Shown here: positions 8,899-21,163 of the stretch, one piece after another | Layout: each line of letters begins with the position of its first letter | Numbering within the stretch: position 1 is the first letter of the stretch | Source: a delta proteobacterium NaphS2 | Lineage (GTDB): Bacteria; Desulfobacterota; DSM-4660; Desulfatiglandales; Desulfatiglandaceae | Length of the DNA: 64,000 bases | Assembly (NCBI GenBank): GCA_000179315.1 | Contig: ADZZ01000613.1 | Location: 1 to 64,000, forward strand | Direction of reading: 5' to 3' | Position numbers and translations under genes: made by a program | The notes under the pieces: model-generated | What the model was told of the DNA's origin: nothing | Seen by the model: only the letters and a program-made list of their open reading frames with translations | Databases searched by the model: none

Positions 8899-10677
8899 TT
8901 ACAGATAACCTTTTTCCCGCAACTCAGGGAACATGCCGCCGGTACGCTCCCACAGATATTGCTGAACTGCTTCAGCAGTGTGTAGTGCCTTGATTTTCTC
9001 AAGATCGTCATGCGCCTGGCTGATGGGCATGGCCCGTACAATTTTTTTAATCAGCGGAATTGATCTGGGATTCATGCTGAGCCCATCAAGTCCCAGACCC
9101 AGCAGGATCGGAATGCAGAGTGGATCACCCGCCATCTCGCCGCAAATGTTTACACGAATGCCTTCTTTGCCGGCGGCCTCCACCACCTGCACAATCATCC
9201 TGATGATCGCGGGATCATAGGGTTGATACATGTGCGCCACATATTCGTTCACCCGGTCAATGGCCAGTGAATATTGAATCAGGTCGTTGGTCCCGATACT
9301 GAAAAAATCCACATGTTTTGCCAGAACGTCCGCCATAACCACCGCCGAGGGAATTTCAATCATGATGCCCACTTCCATTTTGTCGTCGTACGGAATCCGA
9401 TCCCGATCCAATTCCTCCTGAACTTCCGCCAGGATTTTTTTTGCGTCCAAGAGTTCCTGCAAACCGGATATCATCGGGAAAATCAGTCGGACATGCCCGA
9501 ATGCGCTGGCTCTCAGAATGGCGCGCAACTGCGTTTTGAAAATTCCAGGCTGCTTCAGGCAGAACCGTATGGCGCGTAAACCTAAGGCAGGATTCATTTC
9601 TTTTGAAATCTCAAGCTTTGAAACAAATTTATCACCCCCGATATCAAGTGTTCGAATGTTCACCGGTTCAGGGACCATCAGTTCGGCCACTTCACGGTAA
9701 TCCTCAAAGAGGTCTTCCTCTTCCGGAAACGCTTTACTCCTCAAATAGAGAAATTCCGTTCGATAAAGACCGATACTTACACCGCCATAATCCCTCACGG
9801 CGGCAACTTCCTCCAAGAATTCGATATTGGCAGTGATGGAGATGTGTTGACCGTCGGGGGTTACCGCCGGAAGGTGGCCCTGTCTCGCGATGCTCGACCG
9901 GTAGTCCTCCAGCTGAAGTTTTTTCTCCTGGTAATAAATAATGGCGCTGTCATCGGGGTTGACAAGCACCACACCGGTGCTGCCGTCCACAATCAGGAGA
10001 TCACCGTCCGCGACCGCATGGGTTGCACTCTCCAGTCCCACAACCGCGGGAATTTCAAGTGCCTGGGCCAGGATGGCCGTATGGGATGTCCGGCCTCCCA
10101 CATCGGTGATAAACCCCATGACCCTTCCGATATTCAGTTCGGTGGTATCCGCAGGGGACAGGTCATGGGCCACGATGATGACCCTTTTATCAATCTCGGA
10201 AAGGCTTTGCTGGGATTTTCCGCTAAGGGTTCTTAAGATTCTTTCGGTGACGTTCTCCACATCGCTGATTCGGTTGCTGATATATTCATCATCGATCTGC
10301 TCGAAGACTTCGCGGATTTTGTCCAGGGATTTCTTCAGTGCCCATTCGGCATTGATTTTTTCATCTCGTATCGTGCGAATGGTTGAATCCCTGAGCATGC
10401 TGTCCTTGAGGATCATCAGATGACTGTCCAGGATAAAGCCGAGATCGTTCAGTTTCTCCGCCATTCCGTTCTTGAGGGACAGCATCTCCTTTTCAACCAC
10501 GCGAAGCGCCTCTTCAAAACGCTCCACTTCATCGTTTAAGTGTTCCGTATTGACCAGATACTGGTAGAGAATCTTGACTTTGCTTCGATCCACAAGGTGA
10601 GCTTTGCCAATAACAATACCCGGATAAACGGCTATGCCTTTTAAGGATCTTTCACCGGCAACCGCATCTTTGTTCAT
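8899..10677 (-). CDS. ptsI: PTS enzyme I (phosphoenolpyruvate-protein phosphotransferase)
   Basis: Takes phosphate from PEP and passes it to HPr. The 592-residue length fits plain enzyme I without the N-terminal GAF domain of PtsP. The phosphorylated His is H199 in GGRTSHTAILA, followed by the HPr-binding helical part; the C-terminal PEP-binding barrel has the RTEFLY motif and the catalytic Cys in NICGEMAGDP. Its ATG overlaps the ptsH stop codon (TGATG). No sugar enzyme II genes are nearby, so a regulatory PTS role is likely. Confidence 0.95.
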   Translation of the reverse strand: MNKDAVAGERSLKGIAVYPGIVIGKAHLVDRSKVKILYQYLVNTEHLNDEVERFEEALRVVEKEMLSLKNGMAEKLNDLGFILDSHLMILKDSMLRDSTIRTIRDEKINAEWALKKSLDKIREVFEQIDDEYISNRISDVENVTERILRTLSGKSQQSLSEIDKRVIIVAHDLSPADTTELNIGRVMGFITDVGGRTSHTAILAQALEIPAVVGLESATHAVADGDLLIVDGSTGVVLVNPDDSAIIYYQEKKLQLEDYRSSIARQGHLPAVTPDGQHISITANIEFLEEVAAVRDYGGVSIGLYRTEFLYLRSKAFPEEEDLFEDYREVAELMVPEPVNIRTLDIGGDKFVSKLEISKEMNPALGLRAIRFCLKQPGIFKTQLRAILRASAFGHVRLIFPMISGLQELLDAKKILAEVQEELDRDRIPYDDKMEVGIMIEIPSAVVMADVLAKHVDFFSIGTNDLIQYSLAIDRVNEYVAHMYQPYDPAIIRMIVQVVEAAGKEGIRVNICGEMAGDPLCIPILLGLGLDGLSMNPRSIPLIKKIVRAMPISQAHDDLEKIKALHTAEAVQQYLWERTGGMFPELREKGYL

Positions 10678-10946
10678 CAGTTCTCCCCGAATTTTCCTTC
10701 AAACAGCGCATCTATTTCCGCCATAAGCGCCTCCGCATCTTTCCCGATAGTGCGTACTTCCATCTCAGTGCCTTTGGGACAGGCCAAAGTGAGGACTGAC
10801 AGAATATTGGAACCGTCCACCTGACGCCCATCTTTTTCAAGAAGAAGCTGAGATTCGTGGCGGTCTGCCAGTTCAACGATTTTCGCCGCGGCACGCGCAT
10901 GGAGTCCCAAGCTGTTACGAATTTTGAGACGTCTGATAACTTCCAT
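10677..10946 (-). CDS. ptsH: Phosphocarrier protein HPr-like
   Basis: An 89-residue HPr. The phosphorylated His is H16 in LGLHARAAAKIV; the usual HARPA motif is HARAA here, which is common in NPr-type and deltaproteobacterial proteins. Counting 31 residues from the active His, the position of the HPr-kinase target Ser46 is Asn (N47 in GSNILSVLTL), so phosphorylation there by HprK is not expected. It lies between rsmI (3-bp gap) and ptsI (overlapping). Confidence 0.93.
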   Translation of the reverse strand: MEVIRRLKIRNSLGLHARAAAKIVELADRHESQLLLEKDGRQVDGSNILSVLTLACPKGTEMEVRTIGKDAEALMAEIDALFEGKFGEN

Positions 10947-10949
10947 TTA

Positions 10950-11831
10950 TCATGAATCCTTTATCGCGTCCTTCCTGATCAGGCACTCCTTATAAACCCT
11001 TCGATATGCCAGATTTTCTTCCTCAGCAATAAAGCCTGCAATATCCCTGACACTCATGGTATTTTCCTTTAAAAGGCGCTCGATGGCATCCAGCGCGGTT
11101 TGATTCAACGCTTCCGAATCCTTTCCTGAAGTGTCTCCCGAGACCACCAGTGTGAATTCCCCCCTGGTTTTTTCAGGCGTTAACCCATCCAGCAATTCCG
11201 CCGGTGTACCCCGACGGATTTCTTCAAACATTTTGGTCATCTCCCGAAACAATACCATCGGCCTGGTACCAAAAACACGGTTCATATCTGAAAGGGTCGC
11301 CCTGACCCGATGGGGAGACTCATAAAAAATCATGGTGCGTTTTTCAGAAGCCAGACCCTCCAGATCCTTTTTCCTTCTACCGGGCCGGTTTGACAAAAAT
11401 CCCAGGAAATAAAATGCACTCACTGAAAAGCCACTGACTGAAAGGCCGGCCACAGCGGCACATGGCCCGGGAACCGGGACCGTTCGAATCTCTTCTTCAA
11501 TGGCCGCCGAAATGAGCATGATACCCGGATCCGAAATGCCCGGCGTTCCCGCATCGGAAACAAGCGCCAGCTTCCTTCCGTTTTTAAGCTCTCTAATAAA
11601 CTTTTCCGTCCTGCTTTTTCGGGAATGCTGATTGTACGTGGCGATTTTTGTTCTGATATCGTAGTGATCACAGAGCGTTTTAGTATGGTCCCGGTTCTCG
11701 GCCAGGATCAGATCCGCTTCTTTTAAAACCCGCAAGGCCCTCAGGGTAATGTCTTCCAGATTGCCGATGGGCGTCGCCACCACATACAGAACGCCGTGTT
11801 CCTGATCCATTGATGGGTGTTTTTCATCCAT
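10950..11831 (-). CDS. rsmI: 16S rRNA 2'-O-methyltransferase RsmI (C1402)
   Basis: SAM-dependent methyltransferase of the tetrapyrrole-methylase fold that modifies C1402 in the ribosomal P site. The N-terminus has LYVVATPIGNLEDITLRALRVL, then the RsmI pattern AENRDHTKTL and SDAGTPGISDPG. The basal C-terminal domain is present and the total is about 293 residues. The ATG at 11831 overlaps the yraN end by 8 bp; a TTG at 11843 or an ATG at 11810 are alternatives. Confidence 0.95.
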   Translation of the reverse strand: MDEKHPSMDQEHGVLYVVATPIGNLEDITLRALRVLKEADLILAENRDHTKTLCDHYDIRTKIATYNQHSRKSRTEKFIRELKNGRKLALVSDAGTPGISDPGIMLISAAIEEEIRTVPVPGPCAAVAGLSVSGFSVSAFYFLGFLSNRPGRRKKDLEGLASEKRTMIFYESPHRVRATLSDMNRVFGTRPMVLFREMTKMFEEIRRGTPAELLDGLTPEKTRGEFTLVVSGDTSGKDSEALNQTALDAIERLLKENTMSVRDIAGFIAEEENLAYRRVYKECLIRKDAIKDS

Positions 11832-12195
11832 AGGCCAGTTCAAACGCGTTCTTGATCACTTCAATGCGGGGATGCCCACGCTCCATGGACACGGCAACCA
11901 CATCAAAACGGGCACTCACATCATTGCAGTTGTTCTGTTTCATGTAATTCAGCGCCACTTTGGAAAGCTGTTTTTGTTTTCGTAGGTTGACAGCTTCCTT
12001 TGCAAACCCAGTTGACCGCCCTTTCCTGGTTTTGATTTCGATAAATACCAGGACATCCCCATCCCTTGCCACCAAGTCCACTTCTCCCAAGCGGCAGCGG
12101 TAGTTCTTGACAATATTTTTGTAGCCTAGACGCGTGATTTCTTCAAAGGCCAATGCTTCACCCTGTTTCCCCAGTTCCAGTCTTTCCCGGGTCAA
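11824..12195 (-). CDS. yraN: YraN family protein (UPF0102, endonuclease-like fold)
   Basis: A 123-residue protein with the restriction-endonuclease-like core: GKQGEALAFEEITRLGYK, then CRLGEVDLVARDGDVLVFIEIKTR, i.e. the GExDLVxxDGxxxVFVExKxR pattern. Biochemical function is unsettled in the family. It begins with TTG 1 nt after the rnhB stop, in the conserved rplS-rnhB-yraN order. Confidence 0.93.
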   Translation of the reverse strand: MTRERLELGKQGEALAFEEITRLGYKNIVKNYRCRLGEVDLVARDGDVLVFIEIKTRKGRSTGFAKEAVNLRKQKQLSKVALNYMKQNNCNDVSARFDVVAVSMERGHPRIEVIKNAFELAYG

Positions 12196-12196
12196 T

Positions 12197-12844
12197 CTAA
12201 CGGACCCCCTTAAACGTGAGGCGGTGAACCGGACACGGACCGTGCTCTTTTATTGCCTCAAGGTGCTGCCGGGTTCCGTACCCTTTGTTCTTATCAAAAC
12301 CGTATTCGGGATACATATGGTGATAGGCGGCCATGATCCGGTCGCGATACACTTTTGCCAGCACGGAGGCGGCTGAAATGCTTCTTGAGACCTGATCGCC
12401 CTTTTTCAAACATTTTTGTTTGATGGAGGTGGGAACTGTGTGGATGCCGTCCACAAGGATCATTTCCGGTTGTGGATCAAGTACCTGGACAGCGCGCAGC
12501 ATGGCTTCCAGGGAAGCGTTTAAGATATTGAATTCTTCAATATAAGAAACGGACACCACACCGATACCGAAGGTCAGCGCACCGCCTTCGATCCTGTGGA
12601 ACGCTTCGATTCTGGCGCGGACCGTCATTTTTTTTGAATCTTTGATCCCCGAAAATCGCACACCGTCGGGGATCATAACCGCTGCTGCAACCACAGGGCC
12701 GGCCAAAGGTCCCCGTCCCGCTTCATCAACCCCGGCAATCAACCGATAACCGGAATTGCGTGCCTGGGTTTCGTGGTAAAAGGGATCCTGGGGGCACTGA
12801 CTTAAATCATTGGGAAACAGCTTGAGGTTTTCAGTTCGACGCAC
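12197..12844 (-). CDS. rnhB: Ribonuclease HII
   Basis: Removes ribonucleotides from DNA, including single misincorporated rNMPs. The first catalytic residues are in IAGVDEAGRGPLAGPVV; later the motif RISAASVLAKVYRDRIM and the GYGTRQHLEAI segment of type HII enzymes are visible. The start is GTG at 12844 without a good ribosome-binding site, so the first 20 or so residues are uncertain. It follows rplS by 60 bp. Confidence 0.95.
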   Translation of the reverse strand: MRRTENLKLFPNDLSQCPQDPFYHETQARNSGYRLIAGVDEAGRGPLAGPVVAAAVMIPDGVRFSGIKDSKKMTVRARIEAFHRIEGGALTFGIGVVSVSYIEEFNILNASLEAMLRAVQVLDPQPEMILVDGIHTVPTSIKQKCLKKGDQVSRSISAASVLAKVYRDRIMAAYHHMYPEYGFDKNKGYGTRQHLEAIKEHGPCPVHRLTFKGVR

Positions 12845-12904
12845 GTGCCGGAGTCTCTGGAACAGACATCATTTTACGAATTTCCCGCGCCATCAAAGGT
12901 GATT

Positions 12905-13249
12905 CTAAAATCTTTTTTCCTTGATTCTCGCAGCCTTGCCGCGCAGATTCCTGAGATAATATAGCCGCGACCTTCTCACTTTCCCTCTTGTCACCACCTC
13001 AACCTTATCGATGTTTGGGGAGTGAAGGGGGAAAATACGTTCCACGCCGATACCGTAAGAAACTTTTCGAACCGTAAATGTGGCGCCGGTTCTACCCTTT
13101 CGTTTCCTTATGACAACCCCTTGAAAAACCTGGATCCTCTCTTTTTCACCCTCTTTAATCCTGGCATGGACCTTAACGGTGTCTCCGGGTTTGAAATTGG
13201 GGATGTCGCCGCGCATCTGCTCCATTTCGAGCATTTCTACAACATTCAT
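12905..13249 (-). CDS. rplS: 50S ribosomal protein L19
   Basis: Ribosomal protein at the 30S-50S interface. The 114-residue protein begins [19 protein letters not shown] and includes [27 protein letters not shown] and [12 protein letters not shown] strong GGAGAAAAAA ribosome-binding site precedes the ATG at 13249; an upstream in-frame extension to 13336 is not conserved sequence and is rejected. Confidence 0.97.
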   Translation of the reverse strand: MNVVEMLEMEQMRGDIPNFKPGDTVKVHARIKEGEKERIQVFQGVVIRKRKGRTGATFTVRKVSYGIGVERIFPLHSPNIDKVEVVTRGKVRRSRLYYLRNLRGKAARIKEKRF

Positions 13250-13349
13250 TTTTTTCTCCTGCCTCGTCAACAATTTTCGGTACCGGGAACTCGGTACCGG
13301 TCTATTTCCATATGGGTCGTATGGGCTGCGGGCCACAAGGATACCGCAT

Positions 13350-13925
13350 TTAAAAATTCTCCAACCGGCTGGATCCGCCGACCAGTCGATCTAGAATAAT
13401 GGCGGCCGCCGTCCTTACGGAAAGATGGTTATATTCCGTTTTTCCGAAAATGGGGTCCAGCACATGGTCTGCGTTGTCAAGAAGGTCTTTATGAAGTCCC
13501 CATGCCGTTCCAAACAACAGCAAAATTACTTCATCCGACATTACAAGACGGCGCAAGGCCTCGTAACTCATGGCACGGTCTTTCTGCAAAACAGCATCCG
13601 TTGCAACGATCCGCGGCGTCTCCCCTTCTCTTTGCGCCACACGCAAAAGCGTTTCTTCCAAAGTCGATGCCACACTGACCAGGGCCATGGCTTCCTTCCT
13701 GTGGCGGTTGTACCGGGCGCCGTAGCCGGTGGTCCAATGCCGCAAAATTCGAAATGCCAGGGTCTGCTGATCTTCAAGCGGCGTAATCACAAAAAAGCCC
13801 TTGGTACCATAGGTTTTACCCAGCCGGGCAAAATCGTGAATGTCCAGAGGCGTTATGGCCGAGGCGATTGTATCCTGATGCTTGTTGTATACGGGAAAAT
13901 GAACAAGCCCCATATATAGACGCAT
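13350..13925 (-). CDS. SAM-dependent RNA methyltransferase (Methyltrn_RNA_4 / PF09936 type)
   Basis: A 191-residue SPOUT-like protein found between trmD and rplS in many deltaproteobacteria and clostridia. It starts [19 protein letters not shown], and the C-terminal [24 protein letters not shown] region resembles the SAM-binding trefoil knot, where GTxWGL is the family signature. The RNA target is not known to me. The operon position strongly suggests a tRNA or rRNA substrate. It follows trmD by 8 bp. Confidence 0.85.
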   Translation of the reverse strand: MRLYMGLVHFPVYNKHQDTIASAITPLDIHDFARLGKTYGTKGFFVITPLEDQQTLAFRILRHWTTGYGARYNRHRKEAMALVSVASTLEETLLRVAQREGETPRIVATDAVLQKDRAMSYEALRRLVMSDEVILLLFGTAWGLHKDLLDNADHVLDPIFGKTEYNHLSVRTAAAIILDRLVGGSSRLENF

Positions 13926-13933
13926 ACAAACCT

Positions 13934-14656
13934 TTACGACAGTTTTTTCAATATCGCCTTATCTTCAGCCGATAATGGCGCATTTTGAAGCAAATCCGCC
14001 CTTCTCTCCCGGGTTCGCTTGAGAGACTGCGTTTTGCGCCACAGGCGGATCTTCTCGTGATCACCGGACAAAAGCACCGGCGGAACTTCCAGGTCCCTGA
14101 ACACCCGCGGCCGCGTGTAATGGGGATATTCCAGGAGACCGTTTTCAAAAGTGTCTTCCCGGTTGGACCGTTCTCCGCCCAAAACGTCCGGGACCAGCCG
14201 GCTGACCGCTTCAATGACCACCATGGCGGCCAGTTCACCGCCATTTAACACATAATCACCAATGGATATTTCCATATCAATGCAGGTAGACCGCACCCGT
14301 TCATCAACGCCCTCATATCGCCCGCACACCAGAATCATCTGCTGATACTCGGCCATATCCCAAGCCATGTTCTGCGTGAAAGGCTTCCCCTGTGGTGAAA
14401 AAAGCACCACGGGACCCCCACCTTCCAATCGCTCGATGGATTGAAGGGCCCGAAAGATGGGACCCGGCTTCATAACCATGCCTTCGCCGCCACCGTAAGG
14501 GCGATCATCAACGGTGCGGTGTGGCCCTTTGGCAAAATCCCGGATATTCAGAAGCCCCACTTCCACCAGCCCCCTTTCAATGGCGCGCCCCAGAATACTT
14601 TCCTTAAGGTAGCTCGTGAACATATCCGGAAACAACGTAAGGACATCAAACCTCAT
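13934..14656 (-). CDS. trmD: tRNA (guanine-N1-)-methyltransferase TrmD
   Basis: Makes m1G37 next to the anticodon, preventing frameshifting. The 240-residue protein begins MRFDVLTLFPDMF and has the knot motifs RPYGGGEGMVMKPGP, LFSPQGKPF, ILVCGRYEGVDERV and IGDYVLNGGELAAMV. Its start overlaps rimM by 11 bp. Confidence 0.97.
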   Translation of the reverse strand: MRFDVLTLFPDMFTSYLKESILGRAIERGLVEVGLLNIRDFAKGPHRTVDDRPYGGGEGMVMKPGPIFRALQSIERLEGGGPVVLFSPQGKPFTQNMAWDMAEYQQMILVCGRYEGVDERVRSTCIDMEISIGDYVLNGGELAAMVVIEAVSRLVPDVLGGERSNREDTFENGLLEYPHYTRPRVFRDLEVPPVLLSGDHEKIRLWRKTQSLKRTRERRADLLQNAPLSAEDKAILKKLS

Positions 14657-15179
14657 TCAAATCCAGCAATCCTTCCACCGGCGAGACAATCATCTTGCCA
14701 TTTTTCAGATCAATATGGTTGACCACCTCGTGAGCGGCCGGCAGCAAAATCTCCCGCTCTTTGTTTTTTACAACATATATTTCATTGCTCCCCGCAGGGA
14801 TAATCTGTGAAACCACACCCAGAAAATCACCGTCATCTGAAAAAACGCTAAGACCCAGCAATTCGAACCAGAAATATTCATCCCTTTCTCGAACAAGGGT
14901 GCTCTTGCTGATGTAGATATCCGCGCCCCTTAAGGCCTCTGCCTGGTCTATATTTGTTAATCCGGCCAGTTTTACCAGAAAAATATTTTTGTGGGGCCTG
15001 GCTGAAATTACTTTTGTATGACGGCTTTTTCCGTTTTCAAGTTTAAGGAAAACTGTCTCTGCATTCAATAATGAGGCCACCGAATGTGAGAAAGAACTTA
15101 TTCGCAAAAGGCCCTCCATCCCATGCGGGCGAAGGACCCTCCCGAAAAGAATTACATTGTCAGGCAAGCCTGAGTTCAA
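14646..15179 (-). CDS. rimM: Ribosome maturation factor RimM
   Basis: Assists maturation of the 30S head through S19. The N-terminal RimM barrel starts at VILFGRVLRPHGMEGLLRI and the PRC-like barrel follows with EYFWFELLGLSVF and ILLPAAHEVVNHIDL. Length is 177 residues. It starts 2 nt after khpA and overlaps trmD. Confidence 0.94.
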   Translation of the reverse strand: MNSGLPDNVILFGRVLRPHGMEGLLRISSFSHSVASLLNAETVFLKLENGKSRHTKVISARPHKNIFLVKLAGLTNIDQAEALRGADIYISKSTLVRERDEYFWFELLGLSVFSDDGDFLGVVSQIIPAGSNEIYVVKNKEREILLPAAHEVVNHIDLKNGKMIVSPVEGLLDLNEV

Positions 15180-15181
15180 AG

Positions 15182-15412
15182 CTATTCGATAATCTCCAAC
15201 ACGGATCGTTTGTTAATTTTTGTGGAGGCTGCGCTGAGAATTGTCCTCATGGCCCGTGCGGTGCGGCCCTGCTTTCCAATGACTTTGCCCAGATCTTCTT
15301 TGGCGACTTTAAGTTCCAGAACCGATGTTTGTTCCCCTTCAATTTCTGTGACGACCACATCTTCCGGTTTATCAACCAGCGCTTTCGCAATGTATGAAAC
15401 TAGCTCTTTCAT
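15182..15412 (-). CDS. khpA: KH-domain RNA-binding protein KhpA
   Basis: A 76-residue single KH domain ([16 protein letters not shown] is the GxxG loop: GKQG) between rpsP and rimM, its conserved place. In other bacteria KhpA works with KhpB in RNA-based control of cell division and growth; no khpB is seen here. Good Shine-Dalgarno (GGAGGTGAACC) upstream. Confidence 0.94.
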   Translation of the reverse strand: MKELVSYIAKALVDKPEDVVVTEIEGEQTSVLELKVAKEDLGKVIGKQGRTARAMRTILSAASTKINKRSVLEIIE

Positions 15413-15452
15413 CTCGGTTCACCTCCCATTGGAATACACAGAAATGTCGCTT

Positions 15453-15716
15453 TCAGGTTGTTGCGGAATGGGATTTCATGACGTTTTCCCGTTTCACCAA
15501 AGCCCTGACGGCCTCTGAAAGTTTAGCGCCTTTGTCGATCCAGTACTGAAGTTTGTCCTCGTGGATTTTCACAACCGCAGGTTCTTTCATGGGATCGTAA
15601 TATCCCAGAATTTCCAGAAACCTGCCATCCCTGGGCGACTCTGAATCAGCTGCCACCAACCGATAAAACGGTTTCTTCTTTGCTCCCATCCTTGTCAATC
15701 GAATTCTAACGGCCAT
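15453..15716 (-). CDS. rpsP: 30S ribosomal protein S16
   Basis: 87 residues beginning MAVRIRLTRMGAKKKPFYRLV, followed by DGRFLEILGYYDP. It leads the rpsP-khpA-rimM-trmD-rplS block and lies 61 bp after ffh. Confidence 0.97.
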   Translation of the reverse strand: MAVRIRLTRMGAKKKPFYRLVAADSESPRDGRFLEILGYYDPMKEPAVVKIHEDKLQYWIDKGAKLSEAVRALVKRENVMKSHSATT

Positions 15717-15777
15717 TTTCCTCTACCACCCCCTTAAATGTAAATTGATGTTTCAACATTATGAATACACCCGCCTC

Positions 15778-17103
15778 TTAGCCAAAGAGAGACGGCATGT
15801 TCAGTCCGCCTTTCTTTGTGAATTGCTCCATCATTTTTTTGGTCTGTACAAAATTTTTCAACAACCGGTTCACGTCCTGCACCGTTGTGCCACTGCCCTT
15901 TGCAATGCGGCGTCTTCTGCTGCCGTTAATGATTTTGAACCTGCGCCGCTCCTCGCGGGTCATGGAATTAATAATCGCTTCGACTTTGACCAGCTCCTTT
16001 TCATCGGGCTTCATTTTTTTTAACTGTTTCAGTTTACCCATACCGGGAAGCATCCCGAGGATATCTTCCAGTGACCCCAGCTTCTTCATCTGTTTTAACT
16101 GCGTTCTAAAATCTTCCAGATCAAACTCACTCTTCTTGAGTTTTTTCTCCAGCTTTTTAGCCTCTTTTTCATCAAACTGGGCTTCCGCTCTCTCAATGAG
16201 GGAAAGGACATCACCCATCCCAAGGATCTGAGAGGCCATCCTGTCGGGATGAAAAAGCTCAAGAGCGCTGATTTTTTCCCCAACGCCCACAAATTTAATG
16301 GGCTTCCCCGTGACCGCCTTGATGGATAGAGCCGCGCCGCCCCTGGCGTCACCCTCCATTTTCGACAAAACCACACCGGTGATATCAAGGGTCTCGTTAA
16401 AACTTTTTGCCACATTGACCGCATCCTGACCGGTCATGGCATCCGCCACCAAAAGAATTTCAGTGGGGTTGACCTTTTCTTTGATGACCACCAGCTCATC
16501 CATGAGGGCTTCATCCACATGAAGTCGCCCTGCGGTATCAAAGATCACAATATCGGCACCCTGTGCGGCGGCGCCGGTCATGGCATCCATGCAGATCGCA
16601 TCGGGTGTCTGACCCTTTTCTGTCGGGTAAACCGGCACATCAATCTGAAGCCCCAGCTTTTTCAGCTGGTCGACGGCGGCAGGCCGATAGACATCGGCGG
16701 GAACCAACAATGGTTGCCTTCCGCGTTTCCGCAGGTGCGCCGCCAGCTTTGCGGCGGTGGTGGTTTTACCGGAACCCTGAAGACCCACCAGCATCAATGA
16801 ATGGGGCATTTCGCCAGTCAGTTCGAGGCCCTTATGGGACTCTCCCATCAACCGGGCCAGTTCATCATTAACAATTTTAATGATCTGCTGGCCGGGTGTC
16901 AGACTATCCAGCACATCTTGTCCGACCGCACGCTCTCGAATGTCTTCGATCAGTTTCTTAACGACTTTGTAGTTGACATCCGCTTCCAGAAGCGCTAAAC
17001 GCACTTCTTTCAAGGCATCCTGGATATTGGCTTCCGTAAGTCTCCCCCGCCCTTTCAGTTTCTTGAAAACACGGTTGAGTTTTTCAGATAAGCTGTCAAA
17101 CAT
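15778..17103 (-). CDS. ffh: Signal recognition particle protein Ffh
   Basis: GTPase that binds 4.5S RNA and signal sequences and delivers nascent membrane proteins to FtsY. N domain from MFDSLSEKLNRVFKKLKGRG; G domain with GLQGSGKTTTAAKLA (P-loop), DTAGRLHVD and the G4 motif region; the C-terminal M domain has the Met-rich stretch QMKKLGSLEDILGMLPGMGK and the RNA-binding SRRRRIAKGSG. The start at 17103 gives 441 residues; an extension to 17133 is not conserved. Confidence 0.97.
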   Translation of the reverse strand: MFDSLSEKLNRVFKKLKGRGRLTEANIQDALKEVRLALLEADVNYKVVKKLIEDIRERAVGQDVLDSLTPGQQIIKIVNDELARLMGESHKGLELTGEMPHSLMLVGLQGSGKTTTAAKLAAHLRKRGRQPLLVPADVYRPAAVDQLKKLGLQIDVPVYPTEKGQTPDAICMDAMTGAAAQGADIVIFDTAGRLHVDEALMDELVVIKEKVNPTEILLVADAMTGQDAVNVAKSFNETLDITGVVLSKMEGDARGGAALSIKAVTGKPIKFVGVGEKISALELFHPDRMASQILGMGDVLSLIERAEAQFDEKEAKKLEKKLKKSEFDLEDFRTQLKQMKKLGSLEDILGMLPGMGKLKQLKKMKPDEKELVKVEAIINSMTREERRRFKIINGSRRRRIAKGSGTTVQDVNRLLKNFVQTKKMMEQFTKKGGLNMPSLFG

Positions 17104-17136
17104 GTCGCTTCGGCCCTCACGTTTTGTAAACAATCA

Positions 17137-17165
17137 GGATTACTTTATAATATCACGGATGTCAA
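17137..17165 (-). promoter_or_regulatory. Candidate promoter for the ffh-rpsP-...-ssrA run
   Basis: Minus-strand TTGACA (17165-17160) with TAATCC (17142-17137) 17 bp downstream, about 35 bp before the ffh start. The -35 is perfect and the -10 is weak. Confidence 0.35.
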
Positions 17166-17322
17166 CAAAAAACAGAATTTATTCAAAAGCACGTTAAACC
17201 ATTTTGCGGTTGCCAATCAAATGCATACCCTCTAATATTATGTCGTTTTAACCAGCATACAAGGATCCATCGAAAATGTCATATCATTTCGATGAGGCCC
17301 CAACTGAAATCGAATCAACATC

Positions 17323-18096
17323 ATGGCAGAAAAAAAGCATAGCGACGGAATTATCCAACCCAGAAGGGGAAAGGGCGATCCCCAACTGGCGGCCGATATT
17401 CTCATGGTGATGGTCCCCGGAGAACTCCGGTATCTTGCCCAAAAAACAGGGGCTGTCAAAACCGTGTTCAGCAATATGCGCCTTTATGATTTGTATCGGA
17501 CCGGAGAAGAAAAAGAAGCCTCCGTCACACTGGCAGGCCCTTTCATCGGCGCGCCCCTTGCGGCCATGGGGATGGAAAAACTGGTTGCCATGGGCGCTCG
17601 GAGATTTCTGGTGTTGGGCTGGTGCGGTTCAATCCAGCCTTTTCTTGAAATCGGTGACCTGGTGATTCCCACCCACGCCGTATCCGAGGAAGGGACTTCA
17701 CAGCATTATCCCACTGCTTCAAAAAATCCTGCATCGGATGCAACCCTTGTTCGAATCCTGGAAACCAGCCTGGAAGAAAGAAAGACCCCCTTTACAAAAG
17801 GACCGATTTGGACTACGGATGCCATATATCGCGAAACACCGGAAAAGGTAAAAGCTTATCAGCAGCAAAATATCCTGGCGGTGGAAATGGAGATCTCCGC
17901 CCTGCTGGCGGTCAGTTCTTTTCGCGCTGTTCCAATGGCGGCGCTACTGGTGGTCTCGGACGAACTCTCCTCGTTGAAATGGCTTCCCGGGTTTTCCGAC
18001 GGTCGGCTGAAAAAAATGAGCCGTGCTGCAGCGGAAACCCTGCTGGAAGTCCATCAATATCTGGGACAGACTGAAATTGATTCGGAGCAACCATAA
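17323..18096 (+). CDS. Nucleoside phosphorylase (PNP/UDP family)
   Basis: Cleaves a nucleoside with phosphate to give free base and (deoxy)ribose-1-phosphate. The fold is recognised by VTLAGPFIGAPLAAMGMEKL, RFLVLGWCGSIQP (phosphate/ribose site), and VEMEISALLAVSSFR, where the E-M-E motif binds ribose. The 257-residue length fits uridine phosphorylase-like enzymes; substrate preference cannot be read. It is divergent from ffh and is followed after 1 bp by the DUF1786 gene. Confidence 0.88.
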   Translation: MAEKKHSDGIIQPRRGKGDPQLAADILMVMVPGELRYLAQKTGAVKTVFSNMRLYDLYRTGEEKEASVTLAGPFIGAPLAAMGMEKLVAMGARRFLVLGWCGSIQPFLEIGDLVIPTHAVSEEGTSQHYPTASKNPASDATLVRILETSLEERKTPFTKGPIWTTDAIYRETPEKVKAYQQQNILAVEMEISALLAVSSFRAVPMAALLVVSDELSSLKWLPGFSDGRLKKMSRAAAETLLEVHQYLGQTEIDSEQP

Positions 18097-18097
18097 A

Positions 18098-21162
<3,065 letters not shown>

Positions 21163-21163
21163 C

